The notes: generated by a model from the sequence alone, not told the origin. Positions 7,069-16,181 are shown, numbered from the stretch's first letter. The stretch is 64,000 nt of DNA from Cellulomonas sp. PhB150 (GCF_003755175.1 NZ_RKHX01000001.1:372001-436000); one strand, 5' to 3'. A program made the numbers and translations.

Positions 7069-9871
7069 AACTCCCGGTGGGCCTCTCGGCACCGGCGGGA
7101 GCAAGTTCTTCGAGGAGCGCGGCCGTCGGGGCCGAGATCTCCCGGACACCGGCGTCGCGCAGCTCACGCTGCATCTCGTCGGCCGCCGCGCGCACGCCCT
7201 CGGGCCCGGACTCGAGCCAGACCGCTCGCAGCAGGTCGCGCCACAGCAGCTCGTCGGTCGGGGCGACGTCCAGCCCGGTCTCGACCGCGGCACGCGCGCC
7301 GCTCGGGTCGTCACCGTCGAGGCTGAGCACCGCGAGCCGGTGGGCGGCGTCGACGAGCGTGGTGCGTGCGTCGCGCTCGAGCCGTGCGCGCGCCAGCCAC
7401 GAGTACCGGCCCGTCGGGACGTCCTCGAGCGGCTGCCCGCGCACGAGCCCGAGGGCCTCGCGCAGCAGCTCGGCCTCCGCGGCGCGCGTCGTGGCGGTCC
7501 GCGAGGCGGCCAGCAACGACGTGACGACGTCCCAGTCGAGCACCGCGCGGGCGCCGAGGACGAGGTTGCCCTCCATGGTGTGCCGCAGGTGCGGAGCCCC
7601 GTGCGCATCCTTGCCGAGCCAGTCGCGCGCGCGGGCGACGGTCGCGTTCACGACGGCCGTCGTGACGCCCCGCGGCCAGACCGCCGCGCCCAGAACCGTC
7701 GGGTGCACGCCCTCGGGGTGCAGCGCCAGGTGCACGACGAGCTCGGTGCACAGCTCGCGCCGGTCGTCGTCGATCGGACCGTCGGCCTCGACCTGCGGCG
7801 TGCCGAGGACGAGCACCCGCACGGGCGCTGCCCACAGGTCCGCGCTGCCCACGGCACGCTTCGTCGGCGGCAGCTCCGGGCGCTCGAGGTGACCCTCGAC
7901 GTCCACGCCGCCGACCTCCTCGGCCACGGCCTCCTCGGCGGGCGCGAGCAGCTCGCCGAGCGCACCGATGCGGCGCTCGGAGAGCCGGTTCGCGGTGACG
8001 CTCAGGCGCAGCAGCCCGATCGAGGCCGCGCCGTCGGCGTCCACCTCGATCCGCCAGCGTGCCCCGGGAACGTCGCCGACGACGACCGCACCCCACGGCG
8101 CGCGACCGGCCCCGGTCGAGACCTCCGCGATCCGCTCGGCGGTCGCGGTCGACGGGACGGTGCCGGCGACCAGGTACTCCGGCGTGATGCCGGCGCCCGG
8201 CCGCAGCCGGCCAGCCAGCACGCTCGTGCCGAGCACGTCCGCCTGCCTCGCGACGAGCTCGGGGAGCGCGTCGGCCGCGTCGGCGACCGAGCGGTACCGC
8301 TCTCCCCCGACCTCGGCGAGCGCCTCGGGCAGGTCGACGCCCGTGACGCGCAGGCCGTCCGACCACACGTTGGTGACGAGCTCCGCGGCGATCGCGGTCG
8401 CCACCTCGCGGGCGACGGTCTCGTCGCCGACGATGCTGATCGGCCCCTGGGCCGCCTCGAGGTCGACGAGCACGTCGGCCTCCTCCGGGCTGCGCCCGAG
8501 CGAGACCAGGCCGGGGTACGGCGCGGCGACACCGCGGGGCGCGGAGACCGGCGCGTCGGCGGCCAGGTGCCACTGGCGACCGTCGTCGCTGGCCGTCCAC
8601 GGCGCGGAGGCGCGCACGTCGGCCGGCGTGAGGAACAGCGTGAGGGCGGCGTCGTCGATGCTCGCCGCGTAGACGGCGGGAAGGTCCAGGCCCGCGGCGG
8701 CACGCAGGCCGGCGAGGTGGCGCAGCGAGGTGTCGAGCCGACGGGCGCGGGCGGGGTCGGCGCCCACGCGCAGCGCGACCTCCATCTCGACGGCGTCCGG
8801 TCCAGGCTGGGGCGTCCGACGCCGCCGGCGCAGGGCGACCACCGCGGCCAGCAGACCCGCGGCGAGCAGACCCGAGCCGACGAGGCTCTGCGCGTCGGTC
8901 GCGGAGCCGGTCTCCGCCGCGGGAGCGGCCTCCGCGGGGGCCTCGGCGGGAGGTGCCTGCTCCTCGACCGGCGCGGGCGCGGGAGCGGGTGCCTCGACCG
9001 GGGCCTCCTCCGTCACCGTGACACGGTCGACGTCGGTGGCGTCCTCGGGCATGACGAGCAGCCAGCCGGGCTGGATCAGCCGCGCGAGCGTGAGCTCCTG
9101 GCCGTCCGGCTGGTCGCGGCCCTTGTTGAGCTCGTAGATGTCGTGGTACCGGCGGCCCTCACCGAGGTGCCGCTCCGCGATGTCCCAGAGGTTGTCGTGG
9201 TAGCGCCCCTCGGGCGGGTTGACGACGGCGACGCGCTTGCCGACGAGCTCCTTGCCCTCGTCCTCGTCGAGCACGATGTCGCCGAGGTGGTACGTCTTCT
9301 CGCCCTCCGCCTGCTGCACGGGGGCGGCCGGCGTCTCGGCCTGCGCCTGGGCGCCGGGGACGGCGGCCGCGACCGCCGCGACGTTCGTGGAGCTCACGTG
9401 CTCGATGGTCGCGACCGTGGCCGCGTTCGCCTGGCCGGCGGCGGTGACGAGCAGCAGGACGGCCGCGACGAGCGTGCGCGCGGCCCGCTGGCTCGGGCCT
9501 GCGAGCGGCACCCGTGCGGGCATGCCGATGCCCCGCACCGCGGACCGCAGCTCGACGAGCACGCAGATCGTGAACTGGAGCCACGCGAGCCAGACGATCC
9601 AGACGAGGACCGTGATGATCTGGTCGATCCCGACGGAGCCCGTCAGCTGCTCCCGCGTGGGCATGCCGGTCGGGAACGCGGGTGCTGCGTCGAGCGCGAG
9701 CAGCGCCACGGGCACGCCGACGACGAGCAGCAGCAGCACGAGCGCCGCGCCGATCCCGTTCCAGCGCGACCGGGTCGCCTCGATGTCGCCCGCCGCCTGC
9801 TGGAACCGCTGCGGGCCGCGCTCGGGCAGCGAGGGCTCCGGCGCATCCGTGGGGCGTACCTGTGCGCTCAT
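7067..9871 (-). CDS. Membrane protein with LysM domain and C-terminal BTAD (SARP-type) domain
   Basis: This 934-residue protein closes the Tad operon, overlapping the TadG-like gene by ATGA. Three hydrophobic segments lie at about 40-62, 82-104 and 128-148, followed by a LysM-like region (about 190-275, with N-L-W-D-I-A and a GWLLVMP end). A Pro/Ala/Glu linker and a fourth membrane helix (about 325-345, ending RRRRR) come next. The large remaining region ends in a bacterial transcriptional activator (BTAD) helical-repeat domain (about 690-920), known from SARP-family regulators. If topology follows the positive-inside rule, the LysM part faces the wall and the BTAD part the cytoplasm. That would suit sensing of the wall or of pilus assembly, but this is inference. 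A preceding winged-helix DNA-binding domain is not certain. Confidence 0.8.
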   Translation of the reverse strand: MSAQVRPTDAPEPSLPERGPQRFQQAAGDIEATRSRWNGIGAALVLLLLVVGVPVALLALDAAPAFPTGMPTREQLTGSVGIDQIITVLVWIVWLAWLQFTICVLVELRSAVRGIGMPARVPLAGPSQRAARTLVAAVLLLVTAAGQANAATVATIEHVSSTNVAAVAAAVPGAQAQAETPAAPVQQAEGEKTYHLGDIVLDEDEGKELVGKRVAVVNPPEGRYHDNLWDIAERHLGEGRRYHDIYELNKGRDQPDGQELTLARLIQPGWLLVMPEDATDVDRVTVTEEAPVEAPAPAPAPVEEQAPPAEAPAEAAPAAETGSATDAQSLVGSGLLAAGLLAAVVALRRRRRTPQPGPDAVEMEVALRVGADPARARRLDTSLRHLAGLRAAAGLDLPAVYAASIDDAALTLFLTPADVRASAPWTASDDGRQWHLAADAPVSAPRGVAAPYPGLVSLGRSPEEADVLVDLEAAQGPISIVGDETVAREVATAIAAELVTNVWSDGLRVTGVDLPEALAEVGGERYRSVADAADALPELVARQADVLGTSVLAGRLRPGAGITPEYLVAGTVPSTATAERIAEVSTGAGRAPWGAVVVGDVPGARWRIEVDADGAASIGLLRLSVTANRLSERRIGALGELLAPAEEAVAEEVGGVDVEGHLERPELPPTKRAVGSADLWAAPVRVLVLGTPQVEADGPIDDDRRELCTELVVHLALHPEGVHPTVLGAAVWPRGVTTAVVNATVARARDWLGKDAHGAPHLRHTMEGNLVLGARAVLDWDVVTSLLAASRTATTRAAEAELLREALGLVRGQPLEDVPTGRYSWLARARLERDARTTLVDAAHRLAVLSLDGDDPSGARAAVETGLDVAPTDELLWRDLLRAVWLESGPEGVRAAADEMQRELRDAGVREISAPTAALLEELAPAGAERPTGS

Positions 9872-10323
9872 GGCGCACCTCCGATCTCGCTGTCGATCCC
9901 GACGGCGGCGCGTGCCGTCGCGGAACCCGTCACGTGGAACGTGTCGATGTTGACGAGCGCGAGCAGCGTGGTGTCGATCTCATCGCTCACGGCAACGCGC
10001 ACGCTGTTGGGCTGGATGTCGACGGACACCTCGCCGCGGGTGTATCCCCGAGCGGCGAGGTAGTTGGTGGCGGCCTGCTGGGCGGCGGCGGAGTCGATGA
10101 CGACGCGGCCCGACGCACGCAGCTCGTTCTGGTCCAGCTGGTTCGCGCCCGCCCGCGCGGCCTGCTCGGCGTCGTCGGCCGCGGCAGCGCGCGCGTTCAC
10201 CGCGCGCCCGCCGTCCACGACGAGCCCGGCCAGCGCCATGAGGACCACGACGAGCCCGACGACGAAGACCGACATGGTCCCGGCGTCCCCGCTCGCGCGC
10301 ACCCGGCGCAGCGCGGCCCTCAC
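9868..10323 (-). CDS. TadG-like pilus assembly protein
   Basis: The start GTG 10323 overlaps the previous stop codon (GTGA). Longer starts would run through the upstream TadE-like gene. The protein is 151 residues. After a basic N-terminus comes a single hydrophobic helix (about 18-38) preceded by the G-T-M-S-V-F motif of TadG/TadE-like proteins, followed by the D-G-G-R-A-V-N segment typical of TadG N-terminal domains. The remainder is a small extracellular domain. Family TadG proteins are often much longer and carry a von Willebrand-type domain, absent here, so this is the short actinobacterial form. It probably acts as a minor pilin or envelope anchor for the Flp pilus. Confidence 0.82.
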   Translation of the reverse strand: MRAALRRVRASGDAGTMSVFVVGLVVVLMALAGLVVDGGRAVNARAAAADDAEQAARAGANQLDQNELRASGRVVIDSAAAQQAATNYLAARGYTRGEVSVDIQPNSVRVAVSDEIDTTLLALVNIDTFHVTGSATARAAVGIDSEIGGAP

Positions 10324-10730
10324 GGCCCCACCCGCACGTACTGGTCGAGCGGGGCTGAGCTCTGCGCCGTCACGGTCGTCGACCCGTTCAGGCCGATGCT
10401 CGACAGGCCAGCCCACGAGACCTTGCACCGCAGCTCGACCGTCACGGTGCCGCCCGCCACGAAGGCGCCCGAGAGCACCGCCGGCGTGCAGTCGGCGCTC
10501 GACGGCAGGGCCGCGGCGGCGGCGGACTCGGCGGCCCGTGCGGCGGATCCCCGGTCGCGCTCGAGCGTCGCCGAGCGCACGGACTCGCGCGCCGCGGCCT
10601 GCACCTGGCCCTCGACGCTCACGAGCCGGCCCGCGGCCACCACGAGCATGAGCACCATGAGCAGCACGGGCACGAGCACGACGACCTCGACGGCCATCGA
10701 CCCTCGCTCGTCACTCATCCGCGCTCTCAC
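10320..10730 (-). CDS. TadE-like minor pilin/pseudopilin (second copy)
   Basis: The protein is 136 residues from GTG 10730, which overlaps the upstream stop (GTGA); an ATG four codons in is an alternative. The segment D-E-R-G-S-M-A-V-E precedes a long hydrophobic helix (about 12-34), the prepilin-like G-x-x-x-x-E pattern shared by TadE-type proteins. A globular part with two or three cysteines follows. It lies between another TadE-like gene and the TadG-like gene, and may be the TadF equivalent. No prepilin peptidase gene is present in this operon, so processing would need an enzyme encoded elsewhere. Confidence 0.8.
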   Translation of the reverse strand: MRARMSDERGSMAVEVVVLVPVLLMVLMLVVAAGRLVSVEGQVQAAARESVRSATLERDRGSAARAAESAAAAALPSSADCTPAVLSGAFVAGGTVTVELRCKVSWAGLSSIGLNGSTTVTAQSSAPLDQYVRVGP

Positions 10731-11149
10731 TCGTCCGGCCTGAACTGCTCGATGGGTCCTTCGACGCTCTGGGAGACGCGCGGCGCGAAGCCGCCGACGA
10801 TCTCCTGCGAGCGGCCGCTGACAGTCGCCCGCACCCGGTCGCCGGGGATCACCACGACGCTGACCGTGACGTCACGCAGCGCGTCGTTGCCGATCGCGGC
10901 CGCGTAGGACTCTCCGCGCTTCTCGGCCGCCACGAGCGACGCGGGCGTGCCGCCGCCCGTGCGGGCCACGCGCGCAGCCTCGCGCGCGGTCGCTCCCGCG
11001 ACCTCGCTGCCGAACCAGCTCATCGCGAACTGGACGATCAGGAAGATCACGATCATGAGCATCGGCGTGTACAGGACGAGCTCGATCGACGACGCACCTG
11101 CGTCGCCGTCCCGTCCGGTGCGACGCAGTCGTCGGTTCAGCCAGGTCAC
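10727..11149 (-). CDS. TadE-like pilus assembly protein
   Basis: The protein is 140 residues from GTG 11149, overlapping the Flp pilin stop by GTGA. A basic N-terminus (R-R-L-R-R) is followed by G-A-S-S-I-E-L and a hydrophobic helix (about 22-44), the TadE signature. The rest is an extracellular domain of moderate size. TadE proteins are pseudopilins processed like the major Flp pilin and required for pilus assembly. The neighbours, pilin upstream and a second TadE-like gene downstream, support this. Confidence 0.87.
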   Translation of the reverse strand: MTWLNRRLRRTGRDGDAGASSIELVLYTPMLMIVIFLIVQFAMSWFGSEVAGATAREAARVARTGGGTPASLVAAEKRGESYAAAIGNDALRDVTVSVVVIPGDRVRATVSGRSQEIVGGFAPRVSQSVEGPIEQFRPDE

Positions 11150-11376
11150 GGACCACCCGGCAGCGCCGGGTCGGTGTCGAGGCTGTCGGCCGAACCCTTG
11201 ACCTTGTTGTAGATGATCGTCCCGACCGCGGCCGCGAGCAGCACGAGCACACCGGTGATGATGACCCACTCGATCGCCGACGCACCCAGGTCCTGGGAGC
11301 TGCGGGCGCGGGCGTACCGACGCCGCATCTCCATGAGGAGGAACCCCTGCGGAGTGAGGGGCGAGAGATCGAACAT
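11146..11376 (-). CDS. flp: Flp/Fap-type pilin subunit
   Basis: A 76-residue preprotein. The N-terminal ~28 residues are hydrophilic and basic, then G-A-S-A-I-E-W leads into a 20-residue hydrophobic helix, matching the prepilin cleavage context (Gly, then Glu at mature position 5, followed by an aromatic). The tail after the helix (NKVKGSADSLD) is short, as in Flp pilins. It would be the major subunit of the pilus assembled by the surrounding TadA/B/C proteins. AAAGG precedes the ATG by about seven bases. The 66-base gap before it is the only sizeable gap in the Tad operon, which may allow separate expression of the abundant pilin. Confidence 0.85.
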   Translation of the reverse strand: MFDLSPLTPQGFLLMEMRRRYARARSSQDLGASAIEWVIITGVLVLLAAAVGTIIYNKVKGSADSLDTDPALPGGP

Positions 11377-11442
11377 GTGGTGCCTTTCTACGTGGGGCCG
11401 GTGACCACCAGGCCGGAACTTCGATGATGACGCGCCGCGCGG

Positions 11443-12363
11443 CTATCCGCTCGCGAAGACGCTCGTCACCGCGGGGTACAGCAGGAAGATGAGGAAGCCG
11501 ACGCAGAGCAGCAGCTGCGCGACGAGCATGGACTGCGAGCTCTCCCCCGCCTTGCCCTCGGACTCGGCCAGCTCGCGCCGCCGCAGCGAGCCGGCGCGGG
11601 CGGAGAGCGAGTCGCGGACCTTGGCGCCGTCCTCGGCGACCAGCGCGAGCGCGGCCGCGAGGTCGCGCAACTCGTCGATGCGCAGCTCCTCGCCGAGCAT
11701 CCCGAGGGCGGACCACGGCGTGCGGCCGTGCAACCGGGCGGACCCGAGGGCGTTGCGGATGCGCACCATGCCCCAGGAGTCGCTCAGCTCGGACGCGCTC
11801 TGCAGCGCCTCGGGGACGCCGCGGCCACCGGCGAGGCTCATCGCGACGAGGTCGAGGAACGAGCCCACGACGTGCCGGAAGTCGCGTCGGCGGGTCGCGG
11901 CCTGCCCGCGGACGACCATGCTCGGCAGCGCAGCGCCGATCAGTGCCGCGAGCAGGCTCAGCCCGAACGGGACCGCGACAGAGACGGGGACGCCGACGAC
12001 GACAGCCGCCGCCGTGGCGACGATCGGGACGAAGAACCCGATCACGGCGGCAAGCACCGACGTGGCGAGGTGCGCCTCGAGCGTGCGGCCCACCACGGCG
12101 AGGTCGGACCGCAGCTGGCCGAGCTCGATGCCGGTCCGGGACAGCGCGCCCGCCGTCGAGCGGCCCACGGTGCGGATCCACGCCGCGTCGGACGCGCGGT
12201 TCGGGTCCGCGGCGACCGTCTGCGCGCGCTCGCGCGCCTCCTGGCGACGGACGTCGAGCCGGGCGAGCGCGTTCGCGGGCTGCGTGCGGGGCGGGGCGAT
12301 CGTCAGGACGAGCACGAGCACACCGAGGCCGACGACAGCACCGGCGATCAGCACGAGGATCAT
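11443..12363 (-). CDS. tadC: TadC-like pilus platform protein
   Basis: 306 residues, starting at ATG 12363, which overlaps the TadB stop (ATGA). It has an N-terminal membrane helix (about 2-22), a pair of central helices (about 100-150) and a C-terminal helix (about 280-300). Between them is the type II secretion F (GspF) fold with the segment S-F-L-D-L-V-A-M-S-L-A-G-G-R-G typical of TadC. TadB and TadC form the inner-membrane platform that couples ATPase TadA to pilin insertion. Size and order, directly after TadB and before the pilin, fit the family. Confidence 0.9.
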   Translation of the reverse strand: MILVLIAGAVVGLGVLVLVLTIAPPRTQPANALARLDVRRQEARERAQTVAADPNRASDAAWIRTVGRSTAGALSRTGIELGQLRSDLAVVGRTLEAHLATSVLAAVIGFFVPIVATAAAVVVGVPVSVAVPFGLSLLAALIGAALPSMVVRGQAATRRRDFRHVVGSFLDLVAMSLAGGRGVPEALQSASELSDSWGMVRIRNALGSARLHGRTPWSALGMLGEELRIDELRDLAAALALVAEDGAKVRDSLSARAGSLRRRELAESEGKAGESSQSMLVAQLLLCVGFLIFLLYPAVTSVFASG

Positions 12364-13214
12364 CGTGCGTCCTCCTCGACGAGGAACCGCGCGGGCATGT
12401 CCACGCCGGACAGGCGCTTCATCCACCAGAAGCCCGCGGCGAACAGCGCGGCGATGACCAGCAGCACGACCTGTCCCTGCGCGGAGTCGTACGGCTCGAC
12501 GAACTCCGGGTTGGCCAGGGTGATGCCGGTCATGATGGCGAGCGAGAAGACCGTGACGATCTGCGCCGAGCGACGCGTCGAGCTGCGCCCGGCCGTGACG
12601 CGCTGGCGCATCTCGAGCTCGGCACGCGCGGCGTCGGACAGCGACGTGAGCACCTGGCGCAGCCCGGGACCGCGCAGCTTGGCGTTGAGCACGAGGGCCG
12701 CGACCACGAGGTCGGCGCTGGGGTCGTCCAGGTCGTCGGCCAGGCCGCGCAGGGCCGTCGCGAGCGGCACGCGCACCCGCAGCCGGTCGACGAGCAGCCG
12801 CAGCTGCGGCTGGATCGCGGGGGCGGCGGCGTACACCGTCGCGGGGATGGCCTGCTCGAGGCCCACCGCGCCGGCGATGGTGTCGCGCAGGGACTCGGTC
12901 CAGGACGCGAGGCCCTCGAGCCGCGCGGTCTGCTCGCGCTCCGCCTTGGCGCCGCCGAGCAGGGCGGGCGCGGCGAGCGAGAAGAGAGCCGCCCCGACCG
13001 CGGCCACGGGCCACTGCGTCACGACGAGCGTGACGAGCCCGACCACGGCGGCGATGACGATCCGCTTGCGCGCGCGCAGGAGCGAGCCGCCCCCACCACG
13101 GCGCACCGACGGCGGCTTCGGCTCGGTCCCCATGAGCGCGACGACGAGCAGCAGGATGCCCGCGCCGACGATCGCCCCGAGCGCGATGATCGCGAGGGTG
13201 GAGAGCGGGATCAC
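12360..13214 (-). CDS. tadB: TadB-like pilus platform protein
   Basis: 284 residues from GTG 13214, overlapping the TadA stop by GTGA. Membrane helices lie near 5-25, 52-85 and 245-265, with a GspF-type cytoplasmic domain between them. The W-T-E-S-L-R-D-T-I and G-L-E-Q-A-I-P segments are typical of actinobacterial TadB. It forms the platform with TadC. A longer upstream reading in this frame would overlap tadA and is not credible. Confidence 0.9.
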   Translation of the reverse strand: MIPLSTLAIIALGAIVGAGILLLVVALMGTEPKPPSVRRGGGGSLLRARKRIVIAAVVGLVTLVVTQWPVAAVGAALFSLAAPALLGGAKAEREQTARLEGLASWTESLRDTIAGAVGLEQAIPATVYAAAPAIQPQLRLLVDRLRVRVPLATALRGLADDLDDPSADLVVAALVLNAKLRGPGLRQVLTSLSDAARAELEMRQRVTAGRSSTRRSAQIVTVFSLAIMTGITLANPEFVEPYDSAQGQVVLLVIAALFAAGFWWMKRLSGVDMPARFLVEEDAR

Positions 13215-14524
13215 CGCGCCCCCCCGAGGGCGTACGACGGCTGGTACCCGGCAGCGACGAGCTCGTCGAGCGACGCGATCGGCGCGGCCGCGACCGCGAT
13301 GCCGTCGGGGCCGGAGGCGAAGATCTCGCTCGACAGGACGCGGCCGTCGACGCCGTTGACCTCGCGGATGCTGGCCACGTAGCGCCGCAGCCGACCGCCC
13401 GAGAGGTAGTCGTTCTGCTTCTGGACGAAGACGACGAAGTCGATCGCACCGGCGATGAGCATCATCGTGGCCTCGACCGGCAGGCGTTCGACCGACTGGA
13501 TCGCGTAGGTCGAGATGCGGTTGAACACCTCGATCGAGCTGTTGGCGTGGATCGTCGACAGCGAGCCGTCGTTGCCCTGGCTCATGGCGTTGAGCATCGT
13601 GACGATCTCGTCGCCGAGGACCTCGCCGACGATGACGCGGCTCGGGTTCATGCGCAGGCTGCGGCGCACGAGCTCGGACATCATGATCGCGCCGTTGCCC
13701 TCGGAGTTGGGCAGCCGCTCCTCGAACGCGACGACGTTCGGGTGCAGGTCCGGGAACTGGCCGAGGCCGAGCTCGAGGGCGCGCTCGACCGTGATGAGCC
13801 GCTCCTCGGGCGCGATCTCGTTGGCCAGCGCGCGCAGCATGGTCGTCTTCCCGGCGTTCGTGGCGCCGGCGATCATGATGTTCTTGCGGGCCGCGACGGC
13901 GGCGGACAGGAACGCGGCGACGTCCGGCGTGACCGAGCCGAAGCGCACGAGGTCGTCGAGGTGCACGCGGGACAGCCGCGAGCGGCGGATCGAGATCGAG
14001 GGCCGCGCGCACACGTCCATGACCGCCGACAGTCGGCTCCCGTCGGGCAGCCGCAGGTCGAGCTGCGGGTTCGCGGCGTCGAACGGGCGGCTGGTCAGGC
14101 CCGAGTAGGCGCCGAGGATCTGGACCAGCTCGACGAGCTCGTCGTCGGACTCCGCGACCGGGCCCCAGCGCTCCTCACGACCGTCGCCGTACTGCACGAA
14201 CACGTTGTCGTACCCGTTGATGTCGACGTTCTCGACCTCGGGGTCGTCGAGCAGCGGCTGCAGCCGGCCGACGCCGTAGAGCGCCGCGTGGATGCCGGCG
14301 GAGATCTCCTCCTCGTCCTGCGGCGTCGGGGGCGTGCGGCCCGACGCCATCTCGCCGCGGGCGTGCGTGTCAAGCACGCGGGCGATTACCGCGCGGGCGA
14401 ACTGCCGCTCGTCCTCGCCGGACATCGCCGGGAGGCCGGCCGCGGCGTCGTCGCGCCGCTGGCGCGCCAGGACGTCGGCGACCTCCTCGCGCAGGCGGCG
14501 GACGAGCATCTGGTCGAGGCTCAT
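13211..14524 (-). CDS. tadA: TadA/CpaF pilus assembly ATPase
   Basis: 437 residues, starting at ATG 14524 (ATGA overlap with the CpaE-like stop). It is a secretion ATPase of the VirB11/GspE superfamily. A helical N-terminal domain precedes an N-terminal catalytic half containing G-V-G-R-L-Q-P-L-L-D-D and the D-I-N-G motif. The Walker A motif GATNAGKTT lies near residue 220. The Asp box/Walker B region is E-V-L-G-D-E, and a His box appears in S-T-I-H-A-N-S. It hydrolyses ATP at the cytoplasmic face to power pilus extension, and perhaps retraction, since no separate retraction ATPase is present. Its place in the gene order supports the call. Confidence 0.95.
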   Translation of the reverse strand: MSLDQMLVRRLREEVADVLARQRRDDAAAGLPAMSGEDERQFARAVIARVLDTHARGEMASGRTPPTPQDEEEISAGIHAALYGVGRLQPLLDDPEVENVDINGYDNVFVQYGDGREERWGPVAESDDELVELVQILGAYSGLTSRPFDAANPQLDLRLPDGSRLSAVMDVCARPSISIRRSRLSRVHLDDLVRFGSVTPDVAAFLSAAVAARKNIMIAGATNAGKTTMLRALANEIAPEERLITVERALELGLGQFPDLHPNVVAFEERLPNSEGNGAIMMSELVRRSLRMNPSRVIVGEVLGDEIVTMLNAMSQGNDGSLSTIHANSSIEVFNRISTYAIQSVERLPVEATMMLIAGAIDFVVFVQKQNDYLSGGRLRRYVASIREVNGVDGRVLSSEIFASGPDGIAVAAAPIASLDELVAAGYQPSYALGGAR

Positions 14525-15309
14525 CGCAGCTCCTTCTTCAGGAAGCCGGCGGCCGCGTGCTGGCGGGACTCGCCGAGCGCACGGACGGGGCCGACGAGCT
14601 GACGCGCGGAGCGCACCAGCAGCGACCGGTCGATCCCGCGGGCGATGCGCGCGGCGACCACGTCGGCGGACTTCTGGTCGACGCCCACCGCGCCGAGCAC
14701 CGGCACGTTCAGCCCGGCGTGGCCGAGCAGCAGCTCGAGGTCGCGCAGCGAGCCGGTGTCGCGCGCCTCGGTCACGGCGATGACCCCGAGCGCCGGCATC
14801 GGCCGCATGCCCGAGTCGACCGTGGTCAGCCAGCGCAGGCGCTCCCGCAGGTGGGCGTAGCCCTCGATCGTCGGGCGCACGACGAACACGAGCGCGTCGG
14901 AGTCGAGCACGAGCGGCAGGACCGGGCTGTCCGGGGTGAGCCGGCCGACGTCTGCGACGACCGTCCCCGGGTGCTGGCGCAGCACGCCGGCGAGCGACGG
15001 CCACACCGGACCCATGCCGGCCAGCTGCCCGGGCGACTGGACCCCGCACACGACCTGGAGGCCGCCGTCGATGGTCTGCAGTTGCGGGTCGAGGGAAGCG
15101 ACGCCTCGTCGGGCCTCGACGGCGAGCGTCAGCAGGCCGGTGTCGGGGTCGAGCGGCGTGCCGTCCGGGGCCGGCGACCACAGGGAGATGTCGCCGCCCG
15201 CGGGGTCGGCGTCCACGAGGGCGACCTCCTGCGGCCACACGGAGGCGAGCACGCGCGCCGTCGTCGTGACTCCCGGGGAGCCCTTGGCGGAGGCGAGGGT
15301 GATCAGCAC
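14521..15309 (-). CDS. CpaE/TadZ-like ParA-family localisation ATPase
   Basis: 262 residues from GTG 15309, one base after the stop of the CpaB-like gene. The fold is that of MinD/ParA ATPases: an N-terminal strand, a P-loop-like KGSPGVTTT, then V-D-A-D-P-A-G-G-D (switch region) and A-D-V-G-R-L (Walker B region). The P-loop position that is lysine in GKT/GKS is threonine here, while the deviant-Walker lysine at the motif start is kept, so ATP binding or hydrolysis may be altered. CpaE/TadZ proteins position pilus machinery at a cell pole. Location between CpaB and TadA is the standard order. Confidence 0.87.
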   Translation of the reverse strand: MLITLASAKGSPGVTTTARVLASVWPQEVALVDADPAGGDISLWSPAPDGTPLDPDTGLLTLAVEARRGVASLDPQLQTIDGGLQVVCGVQSPGQLAGMGPVWPSLAGVLRQHPGTVVADVGRLTPDSPVLPLVLDSDALVFVVRPTIEGYAHLRERLRWLTTVDSGMRPMPALGVIAVTEARDTGSLRDLELLLGHAGLNVPVLGAVGVDQKSADVVAARIARGIDRSLLVRSARQLVGPVRALGESRQHAAAGFLKKELR

Positions 15310-15310
15310 G

Positions 15311-16057
15311 TCAGCCGTCCGTCCCGGCCGCCGTGTCGATCGGAGCACCGGTGGGTGCACCGCGGGACACGAGCGTGACGGCGAGCGAGCCGTCCGCCGC
15401 GACCGCCGCGACCTGGGCACCGGCAGCCTGGTCGACGATGAGCGTCACGACCGTGCCCCCGGTGTTCACGGAGTCGCTGGTGCGCACCGAGCTCACCGCG
15501 GCGTCGGGCACGAGCACCGTGCCCTTGCCGTCGCCGACCTGGACGAGCTGGACGATGTCGCCCGGCTGCAGGCCGCTGGCCGGCATCCGGCCGTCCGCGA
15601 GTGCCGCGCCCACGGCGACGGACCCGGGCTGCAGCGGCGCGGTGTCGGTGAGCATCGTGGTGTCGAGCAGCTGGCCCGAGACCAGCGAGACGCGGGCGAA
15701 GCGACCGACCACCTGGTCCTTGTCGTCGGCGGCCACGAGGTGCGTGCCCTCGGCCGCGACGGACATCGTCACCAGGTCGCCGTCGGAGATCGCGGTGCCG
15801 GCGGCGACGTCGTGGGACAGCGCCAGGACCGGGACCCGCGAGTCCTGCCGCAGCGCGAGCAGACCCGCGATCGCGGCCCCGCCCACGATGAGCAGCACGG
15901 CCAGCACGGCCAGCAGCGGACGTCGTTCCCGCGGCGCCTTCGGCAGCCTGTCGCCCGCGGCGCTCGCGCCCGCGGGGCCGAGCCCCCGGGCCTCGCGCGC
16001 ACGACGACGCTCGGTGACACCGTCCTGCTGCGATGCCTTGCCGATATCGGTCGCCAT
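15311..16057 (-). CDS. CpaB/RcpC-like SAF-domain pilus assembly protein
   Basis: 248 residues, starting at ATG 16057, which has GGGGGA just upstream; an ATG ten codons earlier lacks such a site. A basic cytoplasmic N-terminus (about 1-45) precedes a membrane helix (about 46-68) and an extracellular SAF domain (about 75-140: A-A-G-T-A-I, then G-R-F-A-R-V and G-Q-L-L). SAF domains in CpaB/RcpC proteins are thought to contact the cell wall. It is the first gene of the Tad operon. The AT-rich stretch at 16103-16108 upstream could be a -10 element, but no good -35 was found. Confidence 0.85.
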   Translation of the reverse strand: MATDIGKASQQDGVTERRRAREARGLGPAGASAAGDRLPKAPRERRPLLAVLAVLLIVGGAAIAGLLALRQDSRVPVLALSHDVAAGTAISDGDLVTMSVAAEGTHLVAADDKDQVVGRFARVSLVSGQLLDTTMLTDTAPLQPGSVAVGAALADGRMPASGLQPGDIVQLVQVGDGKGTVLVPDAAVSSVRTSDSVNTGGTVVTLIVDQAAGAQVAAVAADGSLAVTLVSRGAPTGAPIDTAAGTDG

Positions 16058-16181
16058 CAGTCCCCCGTCTCGATGCCTCTCGGCCACTGCGATCGGATGG
16101 AACTATAAACAGCACCATTCGGACACGCTCACCCAGTCCGTCGTCCGGGGCACATGTCACCCGATCGGCGGGACGGCCCGA

